Source: an uncultured Erysipelotrichaceae bacterium
Lineage (GTDB): Bacteria; Bacillota_I; Bacilli_A; Erysipelotrichales; Erysipelotrichaceae
Length of the DNA: 9,115 nucleotides
Assembly (NCBI GenBank): GCA_902795875.1
Contig: CADBND010000154.1
Coordinates: 1-9,115 of the forward strand
Reading direction: 5' to 3'
In this document: piece after piece, positions 6,679 to 9,115 of the stretch
Layout of the letters: every line of letters begins with the position of its first letter
Numbering within the stretch: the stretch's first letter is position 1
Position numbers and translations under genes: made by a program
Notes under the pieces: model-generated
What the model saw: the letters and a program-made list of their open reading frames with translations, nothing else
Told to the model about the DNA's origin: nothing
Databases searched by the model: none

Positions 6679-8370
6679 ATGAAAAAGATCGGCGATTTCA
6701 TCCGAAACAACTACAAAAGATTCTATTTTGCCTTAGGCATAAACGTCTTTTTTTATATACTTTTTAATCTGCTTTTCTATGCGCGTTATAACGCTGTCGA
6801 CGATCCTTTTATGGAAATGTTTGTATGCGGTGCTTATGGCGATTTCGACATCCACATGATCTACACCAATGTGGTCATCGGAGTCTTTCTAAGCACGCTT
6901 TACAGGATCACAACATCTGTTCCCTGGTACGGGATCTTCCAGATCCTTCTGGCCATGTTCAGTTTATCGGCAATCTTATTTGTCTTCTTCAATAGAAAAA
7001 ACAAGTATATAAAGTTTCTGGCTTTGGCTGCCGATTTTGCGACTGCATATGAAGCATTCACAAAAGTCCAGTTCACCAAAACCGCCGCTTATCTGGCGGT
7101 AGCTGGCTATCTTCTGATCGCTTATTCCTTCGAAACAAAGAAAAGAAATAAAGTGCAGATCTTTGGCATCATTTTTATTGCCTTAAGCTTTATGACCAGG
7201 ATCGGCATGTTTTTGGGAACATCATCGATATGTGTGGCCTGTTTTATTCCATTCATTCTGTCTTGCTTCAAAAACAGGAAGAACATGGAAGACCGTAACA
7301 ATTTCCTTTCTCTGGTCAAAGTCGCTGCGATCTCTTTACTGCTGGTCGGATCACTGTATTTCATCGATTCACTCGCATACCGTTCGCCAGGCTGGACATA
7401 CTACAAAAATTTCAATGAGTATACAACGCAGTTTGAAGATATCAACCTTCCTTCCTACGATCTGTATGAAAAAGAATACAACGAGTTAGGTATAAACAGA
7501 GAAGACTTTGCCCTCTATGCCCATGTCGATCACAACGATCCCGATGTTTTCAATATGGAAGTGATGGAAAAAGTCAAACAGCCGCAACCACACAAACACA
7601 TGGATTCCAACGAATTCGTCATGTTCCTTTTAAGAGGCAGGAATTCGCTTTTCAAACACAAACCCACCAGCATGTTTACCTTCCTTATCGTCTCTATCCT
7701 CTTACTGTTCGTCTTTTTCAGCAAGCCTTCTTTATCCGGATGGCTTTCCGCCTTCTATATCGGTGTTCTGGCTTTCATAAATCTGTTCTATTCCTACATG
7801 ATGCATGAATGGCTGGACCGCGTGACGATCTCCGTTCTGGCAGCCGTCATCTTCACATTGCTGTTTGTCACAGAGCTCAAAGAAAACCGGATCACGAAAG
7901 GACTGACAGTATTCATCACCTGTGCCGTCCTGATCATTTCCTTCTATGCCTGGAACGGTTATTTCAAAGGAAATATGCAAAGCTGGATCAATGATTATAA
8001 TGTCAATCACGAAGTGCTTGACGAGATCTACGAGGACAAGGATCATCTTTACATGAGCCGCACGCTTCTTCCTCTATGGAAGATCTACTACACACCGTAC
8101 AGCGGAATCCGGAAAGGTGCGATGGACAATTATTCGATGTTAGGTGACTGGATCGCCAATACCCCCTTATATGTCAAGGTCATAAACAATTACGGCATAA
8201 ACAATCCCTACAAAGATCTTATAAATAATGAAAAAGCTTACTTTATCGGCTATCAGGACGACATGTCACAAGTCCTCGCCTACCTGCAAAGACACTACGA
8301 TCCCAATACGCAGGCAGAACTGATAAGGACCAGCGGTCCATATTACATTTACTCCTTTGTTTCAAAATAA
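6679..8370 (+). CDS. Polytopic membrane protein, candidate GT-C type glycosyltransferase (function unproven)
   Basis: A 563-residue integral membrane protein with about 11-12 predicted helices by eye (near residues 15-35, 62-79, 85-104, 112-127, 135-151, 159-180, 182-197, 211-230, 331-347, 353-372, 383-398 and 405-423). There is a hydrophilic loop of about 100 residues (231-330) and a soluble C-terminal tail (about 425-563). The first external loop carries an acidic pair, NAVDDPFMEMF (38-48), followed by GAYGDFDIHMIY. This placement matches the catalytic Asp of GT-C enzymes such as PMT, ArnT and YfhO. The loop pattern W.YY.NFNEYTTQFEDI..P.Y resembles uncharacterised Firmicutes membrane proteins near glycan loci, recalled by pattern only. 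TAAGGA lies 4 bases before the ATG. It shares the cotH transcript and ends at the hairpin terminator. It could instead be a polymerase or transporter. Confidence 0.6.
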   Translation: MKKIGDFIRNNYKRFYFALGINVFFYILFNLLFYARYNAVDDPFMEMFVCGAYGDFDIHMIYTNVVIGVFLSTLYRITTSVPWYGIFQILLAMFSLSAILFVFFNRKNKYIKFLALAADFATAYEAFTKVQFTKTAAYLAVAGYLLIAYSFETKKRNKVQIFGIIFIALSFMTRIGMFLGTSSICVACFIPFILSCFKNRKNMEDRNNFLSLVKVAAISLLLVGSLYFIDSLAYRSPGWTYYKNFNEYTTQFEDINLPSYDLYEKEYNELGINREDFALYAHVDHNDPDVFNMEVMEKVKQPQPHKHMDSNEFVMFLLRGRNSLFKHKPTSMFTFLIVSILLLFVFFSKPSLSGWLSAFYIGVLAFINLFYSYMMHEWLDRVTISVLAAVIFTLLFVTELKENRITKGLTVFITCAVLIISFYAWNGYFKGNMQSWINDYNVNHEVLDEIYEDKDHLYMSRTLLPLWKIYYTPYSGIRKGAMDNYSMLGDWIANTPLYVKVINNYGINNPYKDLINNEKAYFIGYQDDMSQVLAYLQRHYDPNTQAELIRTSGPYYIYSFVSK

Positions 8371-8404
8371 AAGAAATCCATTGACTGATCAATGGATTTC
8401 TTTT
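8369..8404. terminator. Bidirectional intrinsic terminator
   Basis: A perfect inverted repeat: 16-base arms at 8369-8384 and 8389-8404 around the loop CTGA. Each strand carries a T-run on its exit side (TTTT within and after the right arm; on the minus strand the A-rich left flank reads TTTT). It lies in the 41-base gap between the converging plus-strand polytopic gene and the minus-strand GT2 gene, and its left arm overlaps the plus-strand TAA. The outer arm is A/T, with the G/C-containing part CCATTGA inside. It should end both transcripts. Confidence 0.88.
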
Positions 8405-8411
8405 ATCAATT

Positions 8412-9115
8412 CTATTCCTTCTTTGTTTTCTTATCTTTCCTGACTTCTTCTCTGATGACATATTGTGGAATATGGTTTTCGATCAGATAAGTCCGACCCA
8501 CATATTCTCCTATCAAACCGAGGAAGATCATCAGGAATCCGCCGATAAACAGCATCGTTGCAAACATTGATGTCCAGCCGGCTTCGATATCCGGGTGGAT
8601 CAGTTTGTCAATGACCACACCTACTCCGATAATAAATCCAGTAAACGCAAAGAGGAAACCGGAAAGTGAAGCCAGTCTCAACGGTTTGATCGAGAAAGAA
8701 GTCACGCCATTCAGCCATAGTGCCACAGACTTGGAGAAATTATAGCCGGATTCTCCTGCATAACGATAGCCATGTTCGACCGGAACGGATGCTGTTCTTG
8801 TTGTAACAGCCCAGACCATTCCGTCGATGTAAGGCCTCGGATTGTTGTATTTCAGGATCTCATCGATCACATATCTTCTTGTCACGTTGTAAGAAGACAT
8901 GATCGAACCTTTGGGGATATCCATCATTTTAGTCAGGAACCAATAATTGAATTTGGATCCAAGGCGTTTATATAAAGAATGATGATATTCGACAAACTGG
9001 GCACAGACATAATCATAGCCTTCTTCAAGCTTGGCGATCAGATCAAAAAGGAATCTGGGATCATGTTCCCCATCATCGTCCATTCTCACGACATACTCAC
9101 CTGAGGACTTGGAAA
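8412..9115 (-). CDS. GT2 glycosyltransferase with two C-terminal membrane helices (GtrB/ArnC/CsbB type), N terminus beyond right edge
   Basis: The last 233 residues of a family 2 glycosyltransferase. The reading frame stays open to the window edge, beyond the internal GTG at 9089, and encodes SSGEYVVRMDDDGEHDP, the GT-A donor-binding DxD region that normally sits about 85-90 residues from the start. So roughly that many residues are missing. After the catalytic domain come two hydrophobic helices, around LASLSGFLFAFTGFIIGVG and MFATMLFIGGFLMIFLGLIG, then GEYVGRTYLIENHIPQYVI, a close fit to the GEY.GR.Y.E....P.Y. ending of polyprenyl-phosphate glycosyltransferases. A lysine-rich tail (KDKKTKKE) ends the protein. 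Expected role: transfer of a sugar from a nucleotide donor to undecaprenyl phosphate at the inner membrane face. The sugar cannot be told from sequence. The gene converges with the cotH unit and shares its terminator. Confidence 0.9.
   Translation of the reverse strand, partial: SKSSGEYVVRMDDDGEHDPRFLFDLIAKLEEGYDYVCAQFVEYHHSLYKRLGSKFNYWFLTKMMDIPKGSIMSSYNVTRRYVIDEILKYNNPRPYIDGMVWAVTTRTASVPVEHGYRYAGESGYNFSKSVALWLNGVTSFSIKPLRLASLSGFLFAFTGFIIGVGVVIDKLIHPDIEAGWTSMFATMLFIGGFLMIFLGLIGEYVGRTYLIENHIPQYVIREEVRKDKKTKKE

Noticed and set aside
9087..9089. GTG as the start of the GT2 gene
   Set aside because: The frame stays open to the window edge, and the residues before the GTG (SSGEYV) are conserved GT2 sequence, so the true start lies outside the window.

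Overview
The window is a piece of a surface-polysaccharide (capsule or wall-glycan) locus from a low-to-mid GC bacterium (about 43% G+C from a few lines counted by eye). It is most likely a member of the Firmicutes/Bacillota. Support for this is strong purine-rich ribosome binding sites (AGGAGG, GGAGGA), TATAAT promoters, a CotH-family surface kinase and Staphylococcus-type CapF/CapG enzymes. Nothing fixes the genus; a gut clostridial or erysipelotrichial lineage is a guess.

Left block (1-5108, minus strand, read right to left): six genes packed as one operon with no gap longer than 2 bases. The order is capF-like reductase, capG-like 2-epimerase, DegT-family sugar aminotransferase (FdtB type), FdtA/WxcM-type cupin, GT8 glycosyltransferase, and the start of a GT4-type glycosyltransferase that runs off the left edge. 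CapF plus CapG are the second and third steps to UDP-N-acetyl-L-fucosamine. The aminotransferase plus cupin would make a 3-amino-3,6-dideoxyhexose on a dTDP carrier. The two glycosyltransferases would add sugars to the repeat unit. The first enzyme of the FucNAc route (CapE) and the N-acetyltransferase normally paired with FdtA/FdtB are not in the window.

Middle block (5182-8370, plus strand): a two-gene unit transcribed divergently from the capsule operon. It encodes a membrane-anchored CotH-family kinase-like protein and a 563-residue polytopic membrane protein with features of GT-C glycosyltransferases. The 73-bp divergent intergenic region has a TATAAT box facing each way, and both boxes sit so close to the start codons that the transcripts should be leaderless or nearly so.

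Right block (8371-9115): a perfect 16-bp hairpin with A/T tails serves as a terminator for both converging transcripts. It is followed by the 3' part of a minus-strand GT2 glycosyltransferase with two C-terminal membrane helices (GtrB/ArnC/CsbB type), cut by the right edge.

Together, the left block would make nucleotide sugars and assemble a glycan in the cytoplasm. The GT2 enzyme (undecaprenyl-phosphate-sugar maker) and the polytopic protein (candidate extracytoplasmic transferase) could form an outside-acting decoration system, and CotH could phosphorylate a surface protein or polymer. The last two roles are inference. No tRNA, rRNA, CRISPR array, insertion sequence or integrase was seen.
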